A DNA stretch of 5,338 bases from Pseudomonadota bacterium (GTDB taxonomy: Bacteria; SZUA-182; DTGQ01), in assembly GCA_030605265.1 (NCBI GenBank), contig JAUWIR010000356.1, forward strand, positions 1 to 5,338, read 5' to 3'. Shown piece after piece: positions 1-5,338 of this stretch (positions are counted from its first letter, which is position 1; the number at the start of each line of letters is the position of its first letter). Made by a program: the position numbers and the translations under genes. A model generated the notes under the pieces. That model saw only the letters and a program-made list of their open reading frames with translations, had not been told where the DNA came from and made no database searches.

Positions 1-1
1 T

Positions 2-748
2 AACGCTAATCAAGCTATGCCCGACGGCGGCATAATAAAAATACATGCTGAAAATGTAATTGTTGACCTACAGGATACTTTACCACTAACTGAAGGGAAC
101 TATGTAAAAATCTCCATAATCGATCAAGGAATGGGCATCCCAGAAAAATATCTTAAAAAAATCTTTGATCCATATTTTACCACTAAACAAGAAGGGAGTG
201 GTTTGGGACTTGCCACCACTTTCTCAATTATTAAGAAACACAATGGCTATATTACTGTTGAATCAGAACTTGGAAAAGGCACTAACTTCTTCATTTTCCT
301 TCCCGCCTCTGAAGAAAAGATCATCCAAAAAACAGCTAAAGATGAAAAGCCTCTGCCTGGTCAGGGGAAAATCCTTTTTATGGATGATGAAAAATTCGTA
401 AGAAAAATGGCTAAAGATATGCTTGGGTTACTTGGATACAAGGTTGTCCTGGCCAAGGATGGTTCAGAAATGATAAATCTTTATACAAATGCTAAAGAAT
501 CCGATAACCCGTTTAAAGCGGTAATTATGGACCTAACAGTCCCGGGGGGATTAGGAGGGAAGGAAGCAATAAAAAAACTGATCCATCTGGACCCAAAGAT
601 AAAAGCTGTTGTTTCAAGTGGTTATTCAACTGACCCCATCATGGCTAACTTTCAGGACTACGGATTTAGTGGTGTTATTGTGAAACCTTATAAAATCCAA
701 GATTTAAGCGAAGTATTACATAAGGTACTTGTAGGAAGCCTCAGTTAA
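2..748 (+). CDS. Hybrid sensor histidine kinase/response regulator, C-terminal part (5' end outside window)
   Basis: This is the C-terminal 248 residues of a two-component hybrid kinase. The frame is open to the window edge, and the first visible codons read NANQAMPDGG, the N box of a HATPase_c domain, so the ATG at 17 is internal and the sensor and phosphoacceptor-histidine regions lie upstream. Numbering from the Met at 17, the G1 box is DQGMGIP (36-42), the F box is IFDPYFTTK (49-57), and the G2 box is GSGLGLA (60-66). A linker at about 97-117 leads to a receiver domain with acidic residues D123 and D124, phosphoacceptor D172 in VIMDLTVPGG, conserved Ser in VVSSGYS (198-204) and Lys in VKPYK (222-226). 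All catalytic residues visible are intact. The family autophosphorylates on His and passes phosphate to the receiver Asp. No output domain follows, so the signal and target cannot be told. The stop overlaps the convergent nnr stop by 8 bp, and no terminator is visible between them. Confidence 0.95.
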   Translation, partial: NANQAMPDGGIIKIHAENVIVDLQDTLPLTEGNYVKISIIDQGMGIPEKYLKKIFDPYFTTKQEGSGLGLATTFSIIKKHNGYITVESELGKGTNFFIFLPASEEKIIQKTAKDEKPLPGQGKILFMDDEKFVRKMAKDMLGLLGYKVVLAKDGSEMINLYTNAKESDNPFKAVIMDLTVPGGLGGKEAIKKLIHLDPKIKAVVSSGYSTDPIMANFQDYGFSGVIVKPYKIQDLSEVLHKVLVGSLS

Positions 749-2306
749 GCTTATTTCCTTTTCTCATTTCTTCTATAGCCTCCGGTAAAATCTCAACAAG
801 ATCAGAGGCCATCAAGCCGAATTCCCCTTTTTTCTTAGTAACCATATCACCGGATAATCCATGCAAAAAAACACCTGATAATGAAGCTTGGGTTTTTGAA
901 AAACCTTGAGCTAATAATCCGCCAATTATGCCGGTTAAAACATCACCGGTCCCCCCTGTGGCCATCCCGGCATTGCCGGTAGTATTAATAAAAACCTTGC
1001 CCTCCGGGTCTGCTATTAAAGAATGATACCCCTTTAAAATTACATAACAATGAAACTTTTGGGCGGTTTTTTGGACTATTGCTAAGCGATCTTTAAGTAT
1101 AGAGGGCATATCAACACCGATTAATCTTGACAACTCTTTCGGGTGGGGTGTTAAGATCACCGGTTGCTTGGCCTCTTTCAGTATATCTGCAAATCCAGCC
1201 AAAACATTAATTCCATCAGCATCTATGACAATTGGTATTTCCGCCTGGCCAATCAGCCAGACCATAAGCTCCTGAACTTCCGGATGAGTAGAGATACCGG
1301 GCCCAAAAGCTATGGCGGTTTTTGAAGCAAGAGTTTCTTTTATTTTCTCTTTAGCAGCTATAGAAAAAGTATGAGCATCAGTTTCAGGAAGAGGAATGGT
1401 CATCACCTCAGTTAACTTCTCCTCCATAATGGAATTGAGGCTTTCCGGAATACCAAGAGTAATTAATCCTGTTCCAAGGCGAGCTGCTGCTTGAGAACAA
1501 AGAAAGGCGGCCCCTGTTTTGCCTAAAGAGCCGGCTATAACAAATAAATGACCAAAGGCGCCTTTATGAGAGTCCGGGGAGCGAGAAGGCCATGATTTGC
1601 CGATAGAGTCCCTCTCTAATGCTTCTACAGTAATACCAGCTTCCTGAACAACACCTTCCGGTATTCCAATGTCAACAATTTCCAGCTTTCCCATGGAAAG
1701 GCAAGAAGGGGGCAAAAGGTGAGCTAATTTTGGCAAAGCAAAGGTAACCGTCAATTTGGCCTTAATGTGGGGATCACAGGGATGAGATAAATCCGAACTC
1801 AACCCTGAAGGAATATCAACTGATACTACAGGTTTTTGAGTATTATTCACTATTTGTATAATCTCTGCGGCCAATCCCTTAACCGGAGGGGTAAAGCCGG
1901 TCCCAAATAGAGCGTCTACAAATACATCCGCTGATAAAAAAAGTCCCTTCTTATTCTGAAAATCCTCCTCGGATTGAATTTCATATATCGGAATATGAAG
2001 GTTTTGGGCGATTTGGCAATTAACCCGAGCATCCCCTTTCAAAGAATCAGCTTTAGATAATAATAAAACCTCTACTTCCATATTCTTGGTTGCTAAATAT
2101 CTGGAGATAACCAAGCCGTCACCCCCATTATTCCCCTTGCCGCAAATAATAACCACCTTTTGAGATTTTAGATTTGGAAAATAATCAAGCATCTTCTCAA
2201 CTACTTGACGGCCTGCGTTTTCCATTAATACCACTCCGGGAATACCTATTTTTTCAATAGTATATTTATCTAAATCCTGCATCTGTTTAGCATTGACTAC
2301 TTTCAT
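741..2306 (-). CDS. nnr: Bifunctional NAD(P)H-hydrate repair enzyme (NAD(P)HX epimerase + ADP-dependent dehydratase)
   Basis: Cytosolic metabolite-repair enzyme of 521 residues, a normal length for the YjeF_N + YjeF_C fusion. The family's N-terminal domain epimerises R- and S-NAD(P)HX, and its C-terminal ribokinase-like domain dehydrates S-NAD(P)HX back to NAD(P)H using ADP (or ATP). The N domain shows GKGNNGGDG (56-64), VDALFGTG (130-137) and SVDIPSG (162-168). The C domain starts near HKGAFGH (247-253) and has GPG (335-337), DADGIN (362-367), TPHPKE (386-391) and the catalytic loop GGTGD (451-455) with Asp455. Nothing essential is missing. The start chosen is ATG at 2306, which has GGAG six bases upstream. 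A TTG at 2318 in the same frame would add four residues but would place that GGAG inside the gene. The start lies 20 bp inside the end of the Mut7-C gene, so coupled translation is likely. Confidence 0.97.
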   Translation of the reverse strand: MKVVNAKQMQDLDKYTIEKIGIPGVVLMENAGRQVVEKMLDYFPNLKSQKVVIICGKGNNGGDGLVISRYLATKNMEVEVLLLSKADSLKGDARVNCQIAQNLHIPIYEIQSEEDFQNKKGLFLSADVFVDALFGTGFTPPVKGLAAEIIQIVNNTQKPVVSVDIPSGLSSDLSHPCDPHIKAKLTVTFALPKLAHLLPPSCLSMGKLEIVDIGIPEGVVQEAGITVEALERDSIGKSWPSRSPDSHKGAFGHLFVIAGSLGKTGAAFLCSQAAARLGTGLITLGIPESLNSIMEEKLTEVMTIPLPETDAHTFSIAAKEKIKETLASKTAIAFGPGISTHPEVQELMVWLIGQAEIPIVIDADGINVLAGFADILKEAKQPVILTPHPKELSRLIGVDMPSILKDRLAIVQKTAQKFHCYVILKGYHSLIADPEGKVFINTTGNAGMATGGTGDVLTGIIGGLLAQGFSKTQASLSGVFLHGLSGDMVTKKKGEFGLMASDLVEILPEAIEEMRKGNKLN

Positions 2307-2799
2307 TTTTATCTCCAAAAATAGTATCCAGTTTTTTTTTCATATGTTTTAAATGAGTACCTGCCCAAAATATCTTTTTACACCTCGGGCAAATAAAAAA
2401 CTGTTCTTGATAGGTAAATACATATCTGGGGACCTTATCGATAATTTCACTTTTTTTTACCCTTTGCAAAAGTGTATTACAATCCAAACACCGCTGAGTA
2501 AAAGCATCAAAAGAGCTGATATGCAATTGTTTAAAAATTTGTTTTAGTTGCTCTTCAAAATGGTTATCAAGAATAAAAACAGCCTGAAGACCTTCTTTTT
2601 GACATTCTCGAAATAAGGCTTTATCCCGGGTCAAAATAATTCTTCCCTCATGGCCGGCTTTTTTTAAAAGATCCGAATCATCTATCTTTCTATAATAAAC
2701 CGTATCAAATCCGCAGATTCGAAGCCAGCGGCTGAGCCTTCCCAACATGCAGTCAGCAATAAATGTTATTCTAGATGACATCTTTTTTAAATAACTCAT
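2287..2799 (-). CDS. Mut7-C family RNase domain protein (PIN-like, with zinc ribbon)
   Basis: Protein of 170 residues made almost wholly of a Mut7-C (formerly DUF82) domain, a PIN-like nuclease fold fused to a zinc ribbon. The N-terminal signature FIADCMLGRLSRWLRICGFD (13-32) holds the first acidic residue, Asp16. ILTRDKALF (55-63) supplies Asp59. The zinc ribbon uses Cys104/Cys107 (CLDC) and Cys137/Cys140 (CPRC), followed by the family-typical WAGTHLKHM (145-153). The family is predicted to cleave RNA, but the substrate is not known from sequence. The start is uncertain. ATG at 2799 has AAGGG only one base upstream, which is too close for a good ribosome site. ATG at 2781 (164 residues) fits the family's short lead before the FIAD motif but has no clear site either. 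The gene ends 20 bp inside nnr and is cotranscribed with it. I see no convincing minus-strand promoter just upstream. Confidence 0.9.
   Translation of the reverse strand: MSYLKKMSSRITFIADCMLGRLSRWLRICGFDTVYYRKIDDSDLLKKAGHEGRIILTRDKALFRECQKEGLQAVFILDNHFEEQLKQIFKQLHISSFDAFTQRCLDCNTLLQRVKKSEIIDKVPRYVFTYQEQFFICPRCKKIFWAGTHLKHMKKKLDTIFGDKNESSQC
2313..2316 (-). promoter_or_regulatory. Ribosome binding site of nnr (GGAG)
   Basis: On the minus strand GGAG is followed by six bases (ATAAAA) and then the ATG at 2306. This spacing favours the ATG over the TTG at 2318. The site lies inside the last codons of the upstream Mut7-C gene, so ribosomes ending there would arrive on it. Confidence 0.75.
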
Positions 2800-2900
2800 A
2801 CCCTTGATTGATAATACCCTATCATAGATCGATCATTGCAGCAATAGTTGACTAAGGTAAGTTTAATCAATTTTTTATAAAAAAATATTGAAACAAGATA

Positions 2901-2928
2901 TTGACAATCAAAATTTAATCTATATAAT
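2901..2928 (+). promoter_or_regulatory. Full-consensus sigma-70 promoter for a predicted small RNA
   Basis: TTGACA (2901-2906) and TATAAT (2923-2928) both match consensus at all six positions, with a 16-base spacer. The A/T tract just upstream (about 2871-2895, including the palindrome TTTTTTATAAAAAA at 2871-2884) is placed like an UP element. Transcription would begin near 2935. Both flanking genes run on the other strand, so this promoter serves neither. Confidence 0.7.
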
Positions 2929-2934
2929 AACTCG

Positions 2935-3028
2935 GAATCACCATATCAATCATCTTAACTTTACTGGATGTTTGATCGCCTCAATTATTTTCTTAGCCAC
3001 CAGCTGATCACTGGTGGCTTTTTATTTT
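2935..3028 (+). ncRNA. Predicted orphan small RNA (about 90 nt)
   Basis: This is a candidate transcript lying between a consensus promoter (2901-2928) and an intrinsic terminator (2996-3023), in a gap where both neighbours are on the minus strand. It contains a 5' stem formed by 2945-2954 and 2967-2976 (ATCAATCATC with GATGTTTGAT, ten pairs with one T-T mismatch and a loop of about 12 bases). A U-rich single-stranded linker (2977-2995) follows, then the 8-bp GC-rich terminator stem with a U tail. This layout of stem, A/U-rich linker and terminator resembles Hfq-type regulatory RNAs, but I do not recognise the family. No ribosome site is seen. The only small frame (ATG 2968) runs through the terminator. 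It is also antisense to any channel transcript reading on towards the Mut7-C gene. Confidence 0.5.
2996..3023 (+). terminator. Rho-independent terminator (plus strand)
   Basis: A perfect 8-bp stem, GCCACCAG (2996-3003) with CTGGTGGC (3011-3018), closes a 7-base loop and is followed by TTTTT, one A and TTTT. The T tract lies only on the plus-strand 3' side. The minus-strand side continues TAAGAAAA, so it should not stop the channel mRNA efficiently. Confidence 0.85.
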
Positions 3029-3047
3029 ACTATCCTTTTCGTGAGCA

Positions 3048-3938
3048 TTAATGAAGGGTATCCGTATTAAAAAGGTAGGTCATCATAGCCTTGGCTATGA
3101 CATTCATGAGGATGCCGAACAAGGCTAATCCCATAATCATAGCCAATGCGGCAATGAGTTTGCCAATCAATGTGGCAGGATGCATATCTCCGTAACCAAC
3201 CGTAGTAATAGTTACCAAGCACCACCACATGGCTGCCGGAATACTGGTAAAATGTGTGCCGGCGATATCTCTCTCTGCATAATACACCAAAGTGCTGAAG
3301 ATGGTTATTACTGAAAAAAGTGCCGTAGCATAAATTTCCAGGTCGATTTTCAAGGTGTGTACCCGCCGAACAACATCTCTATGATAATCATTTCTGATGT
3401 TTTTCGCTAATTTTAATATTCTCATAATTCTGAGTGTGCGAAGGCACCTGACAATCCTCAAAGTCCTGGCCAATTTGATATCCCTAAGGTCCATCAGGTA
3501 AAAATATGAGGGAAGGATGGCTATTAAATCAATAATGCCCCAAATACTGAATATATACCCTAATTTATCCTCGGCAATATAGATATTTATGATATATTCA
3601 ACAGTAAAAAGAAAGACAACAATAATCTCAGACCAAAAGAAAAATTGACCCCACTTGTCCATCAGTGATGGTACTGATTCTAAAGTAACACAAATAACAG
3701 AAAAGAAAATCAAAAACACAATCAAGGTATTTACATAGGTATAATATTTGGACTCTTTATTTAGAAAGGCGTCTGTTAACAAACGTCGTATTTTATTATC
3801 GTCATTTCGATTGGGAACATGTTCCATAGCCTCCAGTATTGAAAGTAAACTGCTTTCCTCCTCGAATTTAATTTGGCTTTTTTTAGGCTTTATTTGAAAA
3901 GGTCCTTCTTTTGATTGAACTGATAATTGTTTACTCAA
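3048..3938 (-). CDS. Voltage-gated potassium channel (six-transmembrane ion transport family)
   Basis: Inner-membrane Kv-type channel subunit, expected to work as a tetramer. Counting from the TTG at 3938 (296 residues), the cytosolic N-terminus is followed by S1 (about 69-88), S2 (103-122), S3 (129-147) and the voltage sensor S4, with Arg at every third place (158, 161, 164, 167, 170, 173) and Lys176. Then come S5 (202-221), the pore loop with selectivity filter TVGYGD (246-251) and S6 (258-281). The regular S4 charges argue for real voltage gating, and the filter for K+ selectivity. There is almost no cytosolic C-terminus, so no RCK/TrkA-N regulatory domain is attached. The start is doubtful. 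TTG 3938 has no ribosome site, and the frame stays open with protein-like coding to 4082. A start at an ATT at 4070 (AAGGA eight bases upstream) would add 44 residues. The gene's own promoter and terminator are not evident. Confidence 0.93.
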   Translation of the reverse strand: MSKQLSVQSKEGPFQIKPKKSQIKFEEESSLLSILEAMEHVPNRNDDNKIRRLLTDAFLNKESKYYTYVNTLIVFLIFFSVICVTLESVPSLMDKWGQFFFWSEIIVVFLFTVEYIINIYIAEDKLGYIFSIWGIIDLIAILPSYFYLMDLRDIKLARTLRIVRCLRTLRIMRILKLAKNIRNDYHRDVVRRVHTLKIDLEIYATALFSVITIFSTLVYYAERDIAGTHFTSIPAAMWWCLVTITTVGYGDMHPATLIGKLIAALAMIMGLALFGILMNVIAKAMMTYLFNTDTLH

Positions 3939-4082
3939 ATTATGGATTGTTTCACTATGATAATGAATAACCTTTTTTTGTCTTTTATTTTCAAAAAAAA
4001 GACGTTTAACTATCTGAATTAATTCTTCTTTATTTTTTTGTTCTAAATTCTTGTCTATAAATTCCGGAATGGCCCTATTCCT
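3939..4082 (-). other. Open, protein-like extension of the channel frame with no canonical start
   Basis: Reading upstream of the TTG at 3938 in the same frame gives 48 sense codons before a TAA at 4085-4083. The peptide includes IPEFIDKNLEQKNKEELIQI and then VKRLFFENKRQKKVIHYHSE. It is hydrophilic, mixed in charge and likely helical, unlike chance AT-rich translation, and it runs smoothly into the channel N-terminus. It has no ATG, GTG or TTG. Further up, beyond two in-frame TAA codons, an ATG at 4142 with GGGG five bases upstream opens the same frame (MKKLAVHFFKLN, stop). Either the gene starts at a rare ATT (4070), or its N-terminus has been eroded. Confidence 0.5.
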
Positions 4083-4400
4083 TTACTTTTTATCAGCCGC
4101 ATGTTAGTTAAGTTTAAAAAAATGTACGGCTAATTTTTTCATTTATGCCCCATAAATTTTTTTATAATTTATGGCCTAGACCTAGGGGAAAATACGAGTA
4201 ATACAAAGTCGGTATACCCTAATCAGGATAGGTGCAAAATATATACCTGCAGGGTCACTATCTGCCTATAGTTTGTGAACTTATTGATAATATGGTACTT
4301 TTCAATTAACGTATTACCTAATGAGCTAAATAAAAAAAGGGGAAAGTCCATAAAAATAACGATCAGAAAGGATAAATTTATGCATGAGGCAACTTATAAA
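4083..4400. other. Gene-free AT-rich stretch
   Basis: I see no frame with coding character on either strand here, and no RNA family I can name. It holds the competing inverted repeats at 4141-4174. A second cluster of short inverted matches lies at about 4211-4255: GGTATA 4211-4216 with TATACC 4242-4247, and ACCCT 4216-4220 with AGGGT 4251-4255. These could fold, but they are short and mutually exclusive. It separates divergently transcribed genes (channel and ttcA), so promoters for both should lie in it or just beside it. Confidence 0.6.
4141..4174. repeat. Overlapping inverted repeats (three alternating arms)
   Basis: ATTTATG (4141-4147) pairs with CATAAAT (4151-4157) across a CCC loop. 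The overlapping arm CCATAAATT (4150-4158) pairs perfectly over nine bases with AATTTATGG (4166-4174). The middle arm can pair with only one partner at a time. There is no T-tract typical of a terminator beyond either hairpin on the plus strand. Confidence 0.6.
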
Positions 4401-4401
4401 T

Positions 4402-4435
4402 GATGAAGGATAAATACGAAGGATGAAGGATGAAA
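4402..4435. repeat. Short low-complexity direct repeats (GAAGGAT type)
   Basis: GATGAAGGATAAA (4402-4414) is followed by GAAGGATGAAGGATGAAA (4418-4435), degenerate copies of a 7-base GAAGGAT motif. It is non-coding and directly precedes a second, unrelated repeat tract. Confidence 0.75.
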
Positions 4436-4457
4436 TCTCTGAACGATAAGCTTTGAA

Positions 4458-4509
4458 CCTCTGAATCTGTGAAACCTCTGAACCCTGAGCCTCTGAACCC
4501 TGAACCTCT
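4458..4509. repeat. 15-bp tandem repeat tract (CCTCTGAACCCTGA)
   Basis: CCTCTGAACCCTGAG (4475-4489) and CCTCTGAACCCTGAA (4490-4504) are adjacent 15-base units differing at the last base. A partial CCTCT follows (4505-4509), and a diverged 17-base copy precedes (4458-4474). Related TGAAC words continue upstream to about 4439. Stops occur in the repeat (TGA in each unit) and no gene covers it. Confidence 0.85.
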
Positions 4510-4524
4510 TAGCTTTTTAACCAA

Positions 4525-4553
4525 TTGAATTATTTGCCTAAAAAATTTATTAT
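4525..4553 (+). promoter_or_regulatory. Likely sigma-70 promoter of the ttcA-like gene
   Basis: TTGAAT (4525-4530) and TATTAT (4548-4553) are separated by 17 bases, and each keeps most consensus positions. The predicted start near 4560 leaves about 20 bases of leader before the ATG at 4581. AAAGGA at 4555-4560 lies at the start point and 20 bases from the ATG, so it is unlikely to serve as the ribosome site. Confidence 0.5.
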
Positions 4554-4580
4554 GAAAGGAAACTATGGTATAGTAATCAA

Positions 4581-5256
4581 ATGGCTAAAGATTTAACCTC
4601 CCGATTAATAGGCCTTATTTGCAAAGCCAATAATGATTATCAAATGATAGAGCCACAGGATCGTATATTATTGGCTTTTTCAGGCGGAAAAGATAGCTTC
4701 AGTTTACTTCATCTACTTCATGAACTCATTAATATAAAGGTTTTTTTTCAACCTCCCCCGACTATTTTTCCCCTCTTTATCGATTTATCCTTTCCCTCTT
4801 CCCTGCTGCTGCAGATTCAGAATAATTATCTTGAAGAAATAAGGGAATATTCGGCAAAGCTTGGCTATTTTCTTCATATCTCCACAACAGCTATTTATGA
4901 AAAGCCATCTTTCCAATAATACCAAAAATCCCTGTTTTCTTTGTTCTCGCATGAAAAGGAAAAAATTGTATGAAATGGCCGAAAGCATGAATTGTACAAA
5001 GATTGCTTTTGCCCACCATAAAGACGATATTATTGAAACTCTTTTATTAAATATTTTTTTTTCCAGAGAAATAAGTACCATGGTGCCAAAACAAGTCACT
5101 TTTCAGGGTAAATTTCATATTATCCGTCCCTTAGCTTACATTGAGGAACATCTATTGGCACAATATACTCGACAAAAGGCCTTTCCGGTTTTCAAAAACC
5201 CCTGCCCTGAGGGCTACCGACGTAAGGCGGGACACCCAGTATATATAAGGGATTAA
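4581..5256 (+). pseudogene. ttcA: TtcA-like tRNA 2-thiocytidine synthetase, frameshifted
   Basis: TtcA-type proteins adenylate and thiolate C32 of certain tRNAs in the cytosol, using a PP-loop ATP site and a [4Fe-4S] cluster. The first part (4581-4919) carries the PP-loop SGGKDS (residues 34-39) and IDLSFP, then stops after a wrong-frame tail. The second part, in the next frame, carries CFLCSRMKRKKLY (Cys codons at 4933 and 4942), AFAHHKDDIIETLLLNIFF, IIRPLAYI and NPCPEG (third Cys codon at 5203). The two join if one base is dropped from GAAAAG (4899-4904), giving about 224 residues that align end to end with the family order. The product ends soon after NPCPEG, without the usual C-terminal helix, so it looks truncated as well. 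All three cluster cysteines and the ATP loop survive, so the break is recent or a sequencing error in a homopolymer. The start at ATG 4581 is the only one in frame before an upstream stop at 4539. Confidence 0.85.
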
Positions 5257-5292
5257 GCCTTTCCAACCATTATGGGCATCAGCCCTAATTAT

Positions 5293-5331
5293 GGACAGTC
5301 TTAAAATTGAGACAATTAAATTATACTGTCC
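5293..5331. repeat. Interrupted inverted repeat (GGACAGT / ACTGTCC)
   Basis: GGACAGT (5293-5299) pairs with ACTGTCC (5325-5331). Inside, AATTG (5305-5309) pairs with CAATT (5313-5317) around AGA. No T-tract follows before the window edge, so it is not clearly a terminator. It could be an operator or a mobile-element end reaching past the window. I cannot name it. Confidence 0.5.
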
Positions 5332-5338
5332 CGGCTTA

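Noticed and set aside
165..401. 78-codon open frame inside the kinase
   Set aside because: It lies wholly within the well-supported ATPase/receiver coding frame and shows no domain signature; a shadow frame.
2353..2547. 64-codon plus-strand frame inside the Mut7-C gene
   Set aside because: It is antisense to the zinc-ribbon part of a clear gene, with no ribosome site or recognisable motif.
2884..2913. Possible minus-strand promoter TTGATT-N18-TATTTT for Mut7-C
   Set aside because: Weak -10 and suboptimal spacing in an A/T-rich tract where such matches are expected by chance.
2968..3051. 27-codon small frame (MFDRLNYF...) in the small RNA region
   Set aside because: It has no usable ribosome site and runs through the terminator stem, so most transcripts would lack its stop codon.
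4200..4400. Possible riboswitch or structured leader
   Set aside because: Several short inverted matches exist, but they exclude each other and no known riboswitch consensus could be recognised; it is also on no clear transcript.
4402..4509. CRISPR array
   Set aside because: The units are contiguous, degenerate and only 7-15 bases long, without unique spacers or nearby cas genes.
4552..4596. Short frame from ATG 4552 just upstream of ttcA
   Set aside because: 14 codons overlapping the ttcA start with no upstream ribosome site; its ATG overlaps the predicted -10 box.
4785..5099. 104-codon minus-strand frame across ttcA
   Set aside because: It is antisense to recognisable TtcA motifs in both plus frames; AT-rich chance frame.

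Overview
This is an AT-rich bacterial window holding five protein genes: one cut by the left edge, three intact, and one broken by a frameshift. Nothing in it fixes the organism. The low GC, the hybrid histidine kinase with a C-terminal receiver, the compact Cys-X2-Cys TtcA and the Mut7-C ribonuclease would suit a low-GC member of Desulfobacterota or a related anaerobic lineage, but this is only an impression.

Layout. Positions 2-748 (+) are the C-terminal half of a hybrid sensor kinase (ATPase domain plus receiver). Its stop overlaps by 8 bp, tail to tail, with nnr (741-2306, -), the bifunctional NAD(P)HX epimerase/dehydratase. The start of nnr lies inside the end of a Mut7-C RNase gene (2287-2799, -), so these two form a tightly coupled operon. 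The 248-bp gap 2800-3047 carries, on the opposite strand, a full-consensus sigma-70 promoter, a mismatched hairpin and a strong intrinsic terminator. Together they predict an orphan small RNA of about 90 nt. Next comes a six-transmembrane voltage-gated potassium channel (3048-3938, -). Its frame stays open and protein-like for 48 more codons upstream but has no canonical start there.

Positions 4083-4580 contain no gene. They hold AT-rich inverted repeats, two low-complexity direct-repeat tracts (GAAGGAT type and CCTCTGAACCCTGA type) and a good promoter pointing at ttcA. The ttcA-like gene (4581-5256, +) keeps its PP-loop and iron-sulfur cysteines, but they lie in two different frames and the C-terminus is cut short. 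The last 80 bases hold an interrupted hairpin and no recognisable gene.

The genes do not form one pathway: metabolite repair (nnr), RNA processing (Mut7-C, ttcA), signalling (kinase) and ion transport (channel). The most interesting item is the predicted small RNA at about 2935-3028. The undefined N-terminus of the channel and the frameshifted ttcA come next. I see no CRISPR array, tRNA, rRNA, transposase or defence system.
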